Shown here piece by piece: positions 42,058-54,587 of a DNA stretch of 64,000 bases. Source of the stretch: Lathyrus oleraceus (taxonomy: Eukaryota; Streptophyta; Magnoliopsida; Fabales; Fabaceae). The notes beneath the pieces are model-generated. The model had not been told where the DNA came from. It ran no database searches and was given only the letters and a program-made list of their open reading frames with translations. Every line of letters begins with the position of its first letter. The first letter of the stretch is position 1. Made by a program: the position numbers and the translations under genes. The DNA lies in the NCBI RefSeq assembly GCF_024323335.1, contig NC_066584.1, forward strand, positions 232,467,494-232,531,493, read 5' to 3'.

Positions 42058-44470
42058 ATGAGAAAAAGCATGACAATGGTCCACAAAGTTCCTAATCATC
42101 ATACATGTTCCCCAAGTATCTCAATTTGCCAATTTGATCAAGATAACCCAAAGGGCTTGAGGATTGATTCCCAAGGAAACCCTAATTCAACTGTGCCTTG
42201 CTCATGAAGCAACCTCAACCTATGATCAAATTTAATCAAGGGAAGTTCTTTCATTCATTATTTTATGAATATATGAGCCTATGTGAGGCCCCTCAATCAT
42301 TTATTCATCAAGATTGGAAGTTTGGCCTTGAAAAGTTGACCAGTCAAGTCATCTGACTAAACTAAGGATCACTAAGATACAACTTGTGATGTGTTTGTCA
42401 AATGAATATGACCTCAAGAGAAAAAATGTTCTTAAGAACCATATGCACAACTTTCATGTTCATCAAAAATCCATTTGAAACTTGGACGGTCATCATTCAT
42501 TTCAAAACATTATAGGTCATTTTGACTGAAACCCTAATTTAAGGTCAACTTCCCAAGGACCTAACTTCCTTAATTTTTATGATTTTAAGGTGAGACAAAA
42601 TTAATTGGAAATATTAAGATGTCTACTTCAAATGTTATGTTGGACAAAATTTCATAATCCTAAAATAAATACATGTGATAATACAAAACATTATAGGTCA
42701 CCTTGGACCTAAGTCATTGAATTTGAAAAGGTGCCTAACTTCAAATGCCCATACCTTTTTCATGCAAAATCTAAATGATGCAAAATTTAAGTCTAAATTG
42801 AGAATCTTCAAACGACCTACATCTTTGATGTTGGAGGTTTTTCTATTTGAAGCTTGCATCATGGAAACAGAGGGGCTTGAAGAGGTTTGATTTTGGTGAA
42901 AATTTTCAAAGGGTGACTTAGACATGTTTTGTGCCCAAACTTTCACAGCCAGTTTTCACTAATTTCCAAATGCCAAATTAATTTTTTCCCAACATGACTT
43001 TTGTTCCTTATTTCAAGGGCTTTCCAACCATTACTCACATTACTTTTTTGGACTTTCCATTGGTGAGTTTCGAAGAGCTCTTTCTTTATGTTCATTTTTG
43101 CATTTCATGTTGAAACTTGATGTGCAAGCCAATTCCATTTCAATTACACGTCCAAATCCATTCCATGAGGTATCAACAAGGTGTTTCACTCATTTTTGGG
43201 CCTGCTACACGCTTGCACAGGCCCATGCAAGCAAGATTCAAATTCCATGCACACGAGGGAACCATGCTTCACAACCCTCTTCAACTATAAATAAGAGCAC
43301 AATCTCACTCATTTCTCAATCTGGTGGAGACCTGAAGTGCTGCAGAATTGAAATCCCAACCATTATCAAAGGAATTTTCATATTTTTCTCTCTTTTTCAA
43401 GCTTGAAATTCAACATCATTAGTTGATTTTCAAAGCTCAATTCTTTAGCCTATCATCTCCATTACATCTCCAGAGCAAAAGCAGATCAAGATCTTGAAGA
43501 ATTCGTGGCCTTAAAAGCTCAATTTCAGAGGTAAAACTTCAAACTTTTTGGATCTAGATCTTACAATTCAATGTGATTTTCTTTGGTTTGTGTGGTTTTC
43601 TGAAGTCCTCACACTTGAGGCAGGCCAGTGGTGGTCTCAATTGTTCATTTCGTTCTTTTCCAATTGACACACCATGATCTTCCATCTCACATTTCTCTCT
43701 AAATAGGAAGAGTGAGGAAGATCCATGGATACAGTGGTGATGTACATCACCTGAGCTTCATTTTGATGTCCTTACTTTTTATTTTCGTTACAAATTTTTT
43801 CCCTACGCGTGGTGGCCGGAATCTGGTATCTCACCGAAGAAGATGGTGGTTTCCACCACCATCCCCACTTGTATGTTTCCCAGCCCTTGGATCGTGTCTC
43901 AATGTTATAATCCTGAGCATCCATTGTGATTACTTGATTTAATGCATCATGTTGCGTGCTTGACTTAAGTCTACCATGCATCCTCGCCTCTAAGCCTTTG
44001 ATCTATGTCACGTCAATTAATGAGTTTGATCTGGTGGCTGCGCTTTTTTTCTATTATTCCTATTTTCTTTTAATTTGAGTTAATTCCTTTTATTTTCAAA
44101 AATTCATATAAAATTTATTTGAAGTCACAAAAATATGAGACCAATTCCAAATTTTTTTCTTGAAAAATCTAGTTTCATATTTTGATTTTTAATTATTTTT
44201 GTGACTTCATTTAATATTTTTTGTGGATTATTTGATTTTTAATAGTTTTAATTCATTTTTAATTACTTTCTGATATTTAAAAAATCCAAAAATATTTTCC
44301 TAACACCTATGGATAATGATAAGTCAATGAAAAATAGTCTCATCAATTTCTTATTTTATTTGAGATTTATTTGAGATTTTAATTCATATTGTGTTATTTT
44401 TTTTATTTTTTTTAATTGTTTTAAATAGTTTATGATTTCTAAAATTGTTGAGAAAATTGTTTCCGAAAGA
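42058..44470 (+). repeat. Ogre-2 5' LTR (truncated)
   Basis: Colinear with the start of the 3' LTR: shared CCTAATTCA, two ATTATAGGTCA motifs about 180 bp apart (42507, 42689), TATAAATA at 43286-43293, TGAAGTCCT and the TTAATGAG block near 44018. It ends abruptly before the PBS-like block, lacking the roughly 2 kb of U5-side sequence present in the 3' LTR (the TACGTAGGC box and GGGTGCTA block). Confidence 0.65.
43286..43293 (+). promoter_or_regulatory. TATA box of the Ogre-2 5' LTR
   Basis: TATAAATA, 1.23 kb from the LTR start; the 3' LTR has the same box at 55838-55845, 1.25 kb from its start. Confidence 0.6.
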
Positions 44471-44473
44471 TGA

Positions 44474-44491
44474 GATGATGACTATGGGGAC
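44474..44491 (+). promoter_or_regulatory. PBS-like block of Ogre-2
   Basis: GATGATGACTATGGGGAC, comparable to GACGACTCTGCTGGGGAC of Ogre-1. Degenerate. Confidence 0.4.
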
Positions 44492-44844
44492 CCTTTTAGA
44501 ACATGATTGTCAGGTTTAACCATAATACACTCCCTTTGGATGGTTCTTAACCGAGACTCCATGCTCGTGACTTACAACAAACCCTTGATTCGCGGTTGAT
44601 CCGTTCTCGTATATCCTCAATATCAATGGAACTTGGGTGTTGATAAGGTTTAAACCATAATCCACCTAAATGGATGATTGATATTGACGATCACGTGAGC
44701 CATCCCATGACTTTTGTATGGTGTGACTTGGTTGATCCTTGAGTGTGATTGTTGCATCCATGCATTCATGCATTCATATGCATCCATACCATCAACAATA
44801 ATTTTTTTAAGGAACTTAAGAGGTCTATTTGCAAATTTTCAGAC
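44492..44844 (+). other. Ogre-2 leader before ORF1
   Basis: Non-coding. It contains ATGCATTCATGCATTCATAT (44760-44780) and ends with an acceptor-like CAAATTTTCAG two bases before the ORF1 ATG. Confidence 0.45.
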
Positions 44845-46296
44845 ATGGATAAGCAAAGAATGAATACGAAGAAGTACAGTTTCAGACAACCCGACTTAAA
44901 AGAGTTAAAGAGTTTGACATCTTATGTATTAGAGCCCTTGGAGTTCAAAGCTCTCCATAGGAAGCTTCTGTCTATTCTTTCTACCAAGGTGGATGAAGGT
45001 CTGATGAGTGTGTTGGTACAGTTCTACGATCCCTTGTATCGGTGCTTCACTTTTCCGGATTTTCAGCTTTTGCCCACACTTGAGGAGTATGCCTATCATG
45101 TGGGTATACCTGTTCTTGACCAGTTGCCGTTCAGTGGATTAGAGAAGATTCCGTCTTCTCAAGAGATTGCTGATATGCTTCATGTGGATGTATCTGACAT
45201 TGTTGCTAATATGACTACCAAAGGTGGAATTCAAGGTCTCCCATCTGATTTTCTCATTGCCAAAGCTACTTTGTTTGGGAAGGCCATGAGTGAGGAAGCT
45301 TTTGAAGCCATATTTGTACTCCTCATATATGGGCTAGTGTTATTTCCCAACATCGCCAATTTCGTGGATGTGAACGCTATTAGGATTTTCTCTTCTCTTA
45401 ATCTCGTTCTGAATCTGTTGGGTGACACTTATTTCTCTTTGCATATGAGGAATGCAAAGGGTGGTGGTTCCATTGTGTGTTGTTTGCCTCTGTTGTACAA
45501 GTGGTTTATTTCGCACTTGCCTCAGACGCTTGCCTTCAAGGAGAACAAGGGATGTCTATGGTGGTCTACGAGACTCATGTCTCTCACTAATGATGATATC
45601 TCTTGGTATAACCGTGTTTATCATGGCGTTCAGATTATTGACTCTTGTGGTGAATTCTCTAATGTGCCTCTTCTTGGTACATGCGGTGGAATTAACTACA
45701 ATCCTGCTTTGGCTCGCCGTCAGCTTGGGTTCCCCTTAAAGGATAAACCTAACAATATTTTGTTGGAAGTCTTGTTCTTTCAAGAGGGTAAAGATCCCCA
45801 AAACTTGAAGGATAGGATGGTCCGCGCCTGGCGCAAAGTTCATAGGAAAGGGAGGAATGAGCTTGGTCCGAAGAATTGCATTGCTTTGGAACCCTACACC
45901 TCTTGGGTGAGGAAGAGAGCTCTTGAGTAACGCATGTCGTACGAATACCCGAGACCTACCCCTATGGTTATGGTTGGGCCTTCAACCCTCCCTAACCAAG
46001 GAGTAGAGGAGTTGAGAGATGAAGACTGGTCGCGTGCATGGGTTCGTGAGCGTGAGGAACTTCTTCAGCAACTCAAAGATAAGGATGCAGTGATAGAGTT
46101 TCTAGAGCATCAGGTTATTGATGAGCCTGATGATGTGGTTACTTTTATTCTTCCTCACTCATCTAGGTTTTGGAAGAGGAAGTATGATCAGCTCGCTAAG
46201 GAGAAGGCCGATATGGAAGCAGCTTATGAGAGAGAGGTGAAGAGGCTTTATGCAACTTATCTTCCAATCTCGAAGGCTTTAGACGATTGTTTCTAG
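44845..46296 (+). pseudogene. Ogre-2 ORF1, one premature stop
   Basis: A single frame from ATG 44845 to TAG at 46294-46296 with one TAA at 45928-45930. It aligns with Ogre-1 ORF1 (FYDPLYRCFTFPDFQLLPTL; DSCGEFSNVPLLGT). After the stop, a charged coiled coil follows (WVREREELLQQLKDKDAVIE, residues about 395-480). The stop lies at a different codon from that in Ogre-1, so the two losses are independent. Confidence 0.75.
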
Positions 46297-46627
46297 GGCT
46301 CCATAGGATGTTCATTCTCCTTTTCTCTTGTAAAGTATTTGGTTACCAAAACTATATTACTTCTTTGGTGTAAAAAGTTTCCAAATATTATTGCTATGAG
46401 TATTCCATATATGTCTTAAAAGTTAAATATTTTCAAATATTTGAAAATAGATCTCTATAAAGTTCCTCTAACAAAAAACAAACCATATGCACAAACATTG
46501 CATGCATCATATGCATAAGCAGGTTTTGTTCCAAGCTCTTGATCAGTGGTCTAACTCTTTGCTCTTCAATTATTTTGAAGACAAGCTGACGCACCGGTAT
46601 AATACCAGAGCCAATCATCCGAAGATA
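46297..46627 (+). other. Ogre-2 spacer before gag
   Basis: Leader with CATTGCATGCATCATATGCA (46494-46516), similar to the one before Ogre-1 gag. The gag frame is open from 46487, but the ATG aligned with Ogre-1 gag is at 46628; a RYNTRANHP segment just before it suggests translation could begin further upstream. Confidence 0.45.
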
Positions 46628-49600
46628 ATGGAACATCTCGAGCAAGAGAACACGGACTTAAAGAAAGAGATTACTAGGCTAATTGCCATGATGGAGTCAG
46701 TTCTGGCCGCACAAAGTCAGGTTTCACCAACTGCTGCAACTCCTCCCGCAAGGACGGTCATATCTGAAATAGCTACTTCAAGGGTGCCTGCTGCAACAGC
46801 CCACTTCGCTCCGACTATGCCATTTGGGTTCCCTTGGGGAATGCCATCCAATTTCATGCCAGAGGGTTTTTCTCCTACTCTTGCTTCTATGCCGGCATCT
46901 AGTCTGGTCCTGTCTGTGCCACCTCCCGTTGTGCACACTCTCCCACGCGTTGAAGACACCATTTATCATTCTGAGCCATCTGAGGGCCCGAATGTATATG
47001 AAAAAATGGATGAAATGAAAGATCAATTCCTTGAGCTGCGCAAGGAACTGAAGACTTTGAGGGGTAAGGACCTCTTTGGGAAAAGTGCTGCTGAGTTGTG
47101 CCTGGTGCCCAACGTTGAAATCCCTGTTAAATTCAAAGCACATGACTTTGAGAAGTATAAGGGAAATATATGCCCACTCAGCCATCTTGTGATGTATGCT
47201 CGCAAGATGTCAACATAGACTAACAACGACCAACTGCTGATTCACTACTTTCAGGATAGTCTGACAGGTGTTGCGCTCCGGTGGTATATGGGGCTGGAGA
47301 GTGCAAGCATCCGCACTTTCAACGATCTAGGCGAGGCCTTTGTAAAGCAGTACAAATATAATATGGATATGGCTCCAGACAGGGACCAGTTGAAGACAAT
47401 GTCCCAGAAGGATAAGGAGACCTTCAAGGAGTACGCCCAGAGATGACGAGAACTGGCAGCTCAGATAGTTCCACCCCTAGAGGAGAAGGAGATGACAAAG
47501 ATCTTCCTGAAGACTTTGAGCTCTTTCTATTATGAGAGAATGATTTCTAGCGCTCCCTCAGACTTCACTGAAATGATGAATATGGGGATGAGACTAGAAG
47601 AGGGGGTCCGTGAAGGACGTTTATCTCGAGATGACGGTTCCACAACAAAGAAGTATGGAGGCTTTTCTAGGAATAAAGAGGGAGAGACTCATGTTGTGTC
47701 CTCTCATGTCAAAAGAAGGCCCTCTGTAAGAAGGAAGAAAGTTCGTCCGACTGTCAACCAACACCAGGTGGCTCATATAGCACCTGCTTTCAGAGAAGTT
47801 CATCAACAACAACAACAACATCGCCAACAACAATAGGCTTACCAACCTCGCAACAATAATAACACCGGCACCAGCAACTACGAGAGGAAGAAGGTAACTT
47901 TTAACCTGATTCTGATGACGTATGTTGAGCTTTATCCTTCCTTGATTGATAGGAAGCTGATAACTCCACGAGATCCTCCCGCTGTACCAACCAATCCTCA
48001 GTGGTGGTATAAGCCCGAGCTTCATTGTGTGTATCATTCCGGGGCTCCCAGACATGATGTGGAGAATTGTTATCCATTGAAGACCAAGGTGAAAGACCTT
48101 GTGAGAAGTGGGATATTGTTTTTTGAGGACTTAGGTCAGAATGTAAAGAAGAACCCATTACCCGAGCATGGGAAAGCAGCTGTTAACATGGTCCAGGGAT
48201 GCCCTGGCAAATACAAAGTCCTTTATGTGAATGACATAAGGCAATCCTTAGTCGATATACATAAGCTGTTGTATGAACACAACCATTACGAGCATGACCA
48301 TGATAGGTGCCAGGTGTGCAGCATCAATGAGAGAGGATGTCGTCAAGTGAGAAGGGACATCCAAGAGATGATAGATCAAGGGATGATTGAGATACTTCAG
48401 AATCGTAATGAGGACGAAGTTGATGTTATCACCCTCGTGTTTAAAATTCCTGAGCCTGTCATTATCAAGTATGATGGCAGCAAGAAGAAGGTATCGCCAA
48501 CTCTTGTGATTAAGCCAGTGGGCCCTGTCCCTTATGTATCAGACAAAGCTGTTCCCTACTGATATAACGTAGTCATGCTGGAGGATGGAAAGGAGGTGTC
48601 GTTGCCCTCAACTTCTATGGTGAGCATTTCAGATGTTAGTGGAGTGACCCGTAGTGGTCGTGTTTTCTCGGCTCAGCCGAAATCCCATGAAGACATTGTG
48701 AAAAGAACTGCTGTTAATCCTACCGGTCCCGTGGGGACTTCTTCTCCAAATAATTTTATTCCTGCTGTTAAGGGTGGTGGCCCTGTTACTGTTAAAAATA
48801 ATAATACTCCTATCCTGGTTGGCCAGTCTGGCATTGTGAAAGAGGATGGTGATGAGATGCTGAGGCTCATCAAAAGGAGTGAATATAATATTGTTGATCA
48901 ATTGCTTCAAACTCCATCAAAGATATCTATCTTATCTTTGTTGATGAATTCCGAGCCACACCGCGAAGCTTCGCAGAGGGTGTTGGACGTGGCATACGTG
49001 GATCACGATGTCACAATCGAGCAGTTTGATAGCATTGTTGCAAATATAACTGCCTGCAACAATTTGAGCTTCTGTGATGCTGATCTTTCCGAGGAGGGAA
49101 AATACCACAATTTGGCTTTACATATATCTATGAACTGTAAGGATGACGCCTTGTCCAATGTGTTGGTGGACACAGGGTCATCACTCAATGTATTGCCAAA
49201 ATCCACTCTTGCCAAACTTCCGTATCAGGGGCCTCCCATGAGGCAGAGTGGAGTGGTTGTGAAGGCGTTTGATGGATCACGTAAAACTATGATCGGCGAA
49301 TTAGAACTCCCGATCAAGATTGGACCTAGTGATTTTCAGATCACTTTCCAGGTCATGGATATTCATCCATCTTACAACTATTTTCTCGATAGACCATGGA
49401 TTCACGAGGCAGGCGCCGTGACATCCACCCTGCACCAAAAGTTGAAGTTCGTGAAGAACAAGAAGTTGGTGGTGATAGGGGGAGAGAAGGCTCTCTTGGT
49501 TAGCCATTTATCTTCCTTCTCCTATATTGATGCCGAGGATGAGGTTGGGACTCCGTTCCAAGCCTTGTCTATTGCTGAGCCTTCAAGGAAATGACTTTCT

Positions 49601-49899
49601 TCATTTGTCTCCTATAATGATGCGAAGTTGGCCATTGAGCATGGTGCAACTACTGGGTTGGGGAAAATGATCAAGTTAGAAGATAACAAGTCCCGATCTG
49701 GCATAGGGTACTCTTTTGGTGCTTCCAATAATCGTGGGCTATTCCAGAGTGGAGGTTTCATCCACACCGTTGAAGATCAGGAAGCTGTTGCCATTCTTGA
49801 AGATGATGAAGAGGAAGACCTTGGCAACTTTGTCATACCTGGAGGAATTTGCAATAATTGGGTCGTTGTTGATGTTCCAACAGTTATCCATAAGTCAAC
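46628..49899 (+). pseudogene. Ogre-2 gag-protease, five nonsense codons
   Basis: One phase throughout. Coiled coil at the N-terminus (EQENTDLKKEITRLIAMMES), a P/A-rich linker, the gag core (about 47100-47620), a zinc-knuckle-like CVYHSGAPRHDVENC (about 48027), protease VLVDTGSSLNVLPKS with D at 49169, and a C-terminal RSGIGY segment. Stops: TAG 47216, TGA 47444, TAG 47834, TGA 48560, TGA 49592. Those at 47444 and 48560 stand where Ogre-1 has Trp, so they are G-to-A changes of TGG. The exon ends ...AC before GTAATG. Confidence 0.78.
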
Positions 49900-50174
49900 G
49901 TAATGTGTTCATTTTGTTTAAAAAACCCTTCTCCCATGCCAAAAGGAGAAGTGAAGACATTGTTGGCATAATTTGATTAATACAATGATATTCATTCAAT
50001 AATCACATGTTAAATGTTTGTTTTCCAAAATTATTTTTCCTTTTTGCTTTTTGCATGAAATTGGTGATCACCATAAAACCCTAAAAAAGAGAATAAAATC
50101 AATCTTTTCATCTGCATAATGATTTGCCTTGTTTGAATTCTGAAATCTCTTTTATACTCAAAATCATTATGCAG
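49900..50174 (+). other. Ogre-2 intron between protease and RT (275 bp)
   Basis: Donor TCAAC|GTAATG, acceptor ATTATGCAG|GTTAATC. Splicing joins AC+G and continues open into RT (IKPIEHNDPTPSPNFKF). The unspliced frame stops at 49901-49903, within the donor itself, just as in Ogre-1. Confidence 0.8.
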
Positions 50175-53100
50175 GTTAATCAAACCCATTGAACATAATG
50201 ATCCAACACCATCTCCCAACTTTAAGTTCCGTGTATTTGAGGCAGAAGAAGATGATGTTGAAGAGATTCCTGATGAGATTACCCGTCTGCTTGAGCACGA
50301 AGAGAAGATCATTCAGCCACATCTTGAGAATCTGGAAACAGTCAACTTGGGGTCTGAAGACTGCATTTGTGAAGTGAAGATTGAGGCACTCCTTGAAGAG
50401 TCTGTTAAGAAGGGGTTGATCGAATTGCTACGAGAATATGTCGACGTCTTTACCTGGTCGTATGAAGACATGCCTGGCCTAGATACTAATATCGTGCAAC
50501 ATTTCTTGTCGTTGAAGCCTGAGTGTGTACCTGTGAAGCAAAAGCTTAGAAGAACTCATCCTGATATGGCAGTGAAGATTAAAGAAGAAGTTCAGAAGCA
50601 AATTGATGCGGGGTTTCTGGTGACTTCTACATATCCTCAATGGGTGGCCAATATTGTGCCCGTGTCTAAGAAAGATGGAAAAGTCCGAATGTGTGTGGAT
50701 TACCGTGACTTGAATAAAGCTAGTCCGAAAGATGATTTTCCTCTACCACACATTGATATGTTGGTAGACAATACGGCTAAATTCAATGTCTTTTCGTTTA
50801 TTGACGGATTTTCTGGTTATAATCAGATTAAAATGGCACCCGAGGATATGGAGAAGACAACATTCATCACACCTTAGGGAACATTCTGTTATCGAGTGAT
50901 GCCCTTCGGTTTGAAGAACGCCAGAGCCATGTATCAACGAGCTATGACTACCTTGTTTCATGACATGATGCACAAGGAGATCGAGGTGTATGTCGACGAT
51001 ATGATTGCAAAGTCGAAAACGGAAGTTGAACATGTAGAGCACTTGTTGAAGCTTTTCCAGCGTTTGAGGAAGTACAAACTCCGCCTGAATCCGAACAAGT
51101 GTACATTTGGAGTCCGTTCCGGCAAGTTATTGGGCTTTATTGTCAGCGAGAGAGGTATTGAAGTTGATCCTGCCAAGGTCAAAATAATACAAGAGATGCC
51201 TGCGCCCAAAACTGAGAAGCAAGTCCGAGGTTTTCTTGGCCGCTTGAATTACATTTCAAGATTTATATCCCACATGACTGCCACATGTGTGCCTATATTC
51301 AAGCTCCTCCGGAAAGATCAGCGTCATGATTGGACCGAGGATTGCCAAAGGGCCTTTGACAGTATCAAAGAGTATTTATCTGAGCCTCTGATTCTGTCTC
51401 CGCCTGTTGAAGGGAGACCGTTGATTATGTACTTGACCGTGCTTGATGACTCCATGGGTTGTGTATTGGGTCAACAAGATGAATCAGGAAAGAAAGAATA
51501 TGCAATATACTACTTGAGTAAGAAGTTCACTGACTGTGAGTCTCGGTACTCAATGCTTGAGAAGACATGTTGTGCTTTGGCTTGGGCCGCTAAATGTTTA
51601 CGCCAGTATATGTTGAATCATATAACTTGGTTGATATCCAAAATGGATCCGATGAAGTATATCTTTGAGAAGCCTGCTTTAACTGGGAGAATTGCCCGTT
51701 GGCAGATGTTGTTATTTGAGTATGATATTGAGTATCGAGCTCAAAAGGCTATTAAAGGTAGTATCTTGGCTGACCATCTGGCACATCAACCAATTGAAGA
51801 TTATCAATCAGTGTAATATGACTTCCCTGATGAGGATATTTTGTACTTGAAGATGAAAGATTGTGATGAACCTACGCTCGATGAAGGGCCAGAGCCTGGT
51901 TCCCGATGGGGTATGGTGTTCGATGGCGCTGTTAATCAGTATGGAAATGGTATTGGGGCAGTGATTATTACTCCTCAAGGCACACATTTTCCTTTTACAG
52001 CAAGGCTAACTTTCAAATGCATGAATAATATGGTGGAGTATGAGGCTTGTATTATGAGTTTGGAAGAGTGTATTGATCTTAGGATTAAACATCTTGATGT
52101 TTATGGTGATTCGGCCCTTGTTGTTAATCAGATTAAGGGTGAATGGGAGACGAATCAACCTGGCCTCATCCCATATAGAGATTATGCGAGGAGGATTTCA
52201 ACTTTCTTTACTAAGGTTGACTTCTATCATATTCCTCGAGATGAGAATCGGATGGCGGATGCTCTTGCTACGCTTGCTTCAATGATTGTAATGAAGTATT
52301 GGAATGAAGTCCCCAATATTACTGTGATGCACTTGGATAGACCGGCTCATGTGTTTGCAGTTGAGGAGGTGAAAGATGATAAGCCATGGTATTATGATAT
52401 CAAGTGTTTCCTTCAGAATCAGACTTACCCGTCTGGGGCATCTGTCAAAGATAAGAAGACTTTGAGAAGATTATCTGGCAGTTTCTACCTTAATCGTGAT
52501 GTGCTTTACTAGAGGAATTTTGACATGGTTCTACTCAGATGTGTGGATAGACACGAATCATACCTGTTGATGACTGAAGTCCATGAGGGTTCATTTGGTA
52601 CTCATTCCAATGGGCATGCCATGGCAAAGAAGATGTTGAGAGCAGGCTACTATTGGCTGACAATGGAGTCTAACTGCTGCAAATTTGTGAAGAAATGCCA
52701 CAAGTGTCAGATTTATGTGGATAAGATTCATATTCCCCCGACACTTCTGAATGTTATTTCCTCACCATGGCCTTTCTCCATGTGGGGAATTGACATGATT
52801 GGCATGATTGAACCTAAGGCGTTGAACGATCACCGTTTTATTCTCGTAGCCATTGATTACTTCACTAAGTGGGTTGAAGCGGCATCGTACGTAAATGTGA
52901 CCAGGCAGGTGGTTGTGAGGTTTATCAAGAATCAACTCATATACCGATATGGTATTCCAAACAAGACCATTATTGATAATGGATCTAACTTGAACAACAA
53001 GATGATGAAAGAGCTGTGTAGCGAGTTCAAGATTGCACATCATAATTCTTCTCCCTATAGACCCAAGATGAATGGGGCTGTTGAAGCTGCTAACAAGAAC

Positions 53101-53634
53101 ATCAAGAAAATTATTCAGAAGATGGTTGTTACATACAAAGACTGGCATGAGATGTTGCCATTTGCTTTGCATGGTTATCATACATCCGTCTGTACTTCAA
53201 CAGGGGCAACCCCTTTCTCTCTTGTATATGGAATGAAGGTTGTGCTCCCCGTGGAGGTTGAAATCCCATCAATAAGAGTCTTGATGGAAGCCAAATTGAC
53301 TGAGGTTGAATGGGTTCAGAGTCGTTATGACCAACTGAATTTGATTGAAGAGAAGAGATTAACTGCTATGTGCCATGGTCAGTTGTATCAACAAAGGATG
53401 AAGAAAGCCTTTGACAAGAAGGTCAAGCCTTGTGCGTTCCGAGAAGGTGACCTCGTGCTCAAGAAAGTCTTGTCTTTCGCGCTCGATTCCAGGGGCAAGT
53501 GGACTCCAAACTATGAAGGTCCATACGTTGTTAAGAGAGCCTTTTCAGGCGGTGCTTTGTTGCTCACAACTATGGATGGGGAGGATTTCACTCGTCCTGT
53601 GAATTCAGATGTAGTCAAGAAATACTTCGCCTAA
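50175..53634 (+). pseudogene. Ogre-2 RT-RNase H-integrase, three nonsense codons
   Basis: One phase throughout. RT with VRMCVDYRDLNKASPKDDFPL and YVDD at 50989-51000; RNase H begins near 51900 (VFDGAVNQYGNG); integrase finger with intact CHKCQ (52697-52711); catalytic D 52792, D 52975, E 53083; C-terminal GKWTPNYEGPYVV; stop TAA at 53632-53634. Stops inside: TAG 50875 (TGG in Ogre-1), TAA 51814, TAG 52510. Apart from these the protein is complete. Confidence 0.82.
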
Positions 53635-53654
53635 AATATAAACAGAATAGCCCG

Positions 53655-53731
53655 CTAAGATGAAAACCCGAAAGGGTGACTTAGGCAAAAATGAGCGTCT
53701 TGATGGATTGAAAACCCGAAAGGACGGTCCA
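53655..53731 (+). other. Covarying hairpins after Ogre-2 pol
   Basis: First: CTAAG (53655) with CTTAG (53680), enclosing ACCC-GAAA-GGGT, a GNRA-type tetraloop. Second: TGGATTG (53704) with CGGTCCA (53725), enclosing AAAACCCGAAAGGA. Both are followed by GGCAAAA. They correspond to H1/H3 and H4 after Ogre-1 pol. Confidence 0.7.
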
Positions 53732-53734
53732 GGC

Positions 53735-54587
53735 AAAAGTTAGAGACATAAAAAAATGAATATACATATCCCACTAGATTGAGTACCTCACCCGGGGGCA
53801 ATTTTGGCAAAAATTAGGGATTTGGCAAGTAACTGCATCCTGACAAGACTTTGTTCTATAGCTGTCATTTGTTAGGGATTCTCGCTCAACCGTCGTCAAC
53901 CGAATTGTCAAATACAATGAATTCAGAGTTGGTGGAGAAACGGTCATTATGTTCAATGTAGCCCTTTTTCCATGTATATCACCAATTTCAAATTTGTAAA
54001 GATCCATGGAGTCTCGCCATTTGCGGGCTACCATCCCATTAAATAAATTTGAGCCTTTATCCTTGGCACTCTTACTTGTTCCTGTTTAACAAATGTTTGC
54101 ATGTTTTAATTGATAAATATCATTGTTTTAAACAAATAAAGTCTTATAAATTGTTTTAAACAAAATGAACATCCGCAAAGACTGAAAGGATAAATGGAAT
54201 GTCCTCAGTGCTTTCCCAAGGATATTATGATCATCAAAAGGTAAGACATTTGCTCGTATCCTGGCATGTTTATATCCTCTTTATCAACTTTCAGTTGTCT
54301 CCTCAACAAGAAGTTGTCTAGAGCAATTGGTAAAGGGATTGTTTCCCTTTTCATCCCCAGCATGTCACGTGTTGACGAAGGATTCATTTCCGATTCCCTC
54401 AGTCGAGACAGTCCCTTTGAGAATGCTTCTAGTTTATCCCTAGTGGAGCAATTGTTCTTTCTTCCCTTAGCAGAGTTTCCTCTCAAACAGTTAGAAGGGA
54501 GTGTTTTGATTGACGTGTATTTGGTTGGTGTTTGTTCCCCACGGAATTTCACATCATTCCTTGATAGTTTATTGCTTTTGTAGGTAG
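53735..54587 (+). other. Ogre-2 3' untranslated region
   Basis: Non-coding; a third GGCAAAAATTAGGGA block lies at about 53806-53822. No tandem hairpin array of the Ogre-1 kind is present, and no clear purine tract precedes the LTR. Confidence 0.45.
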
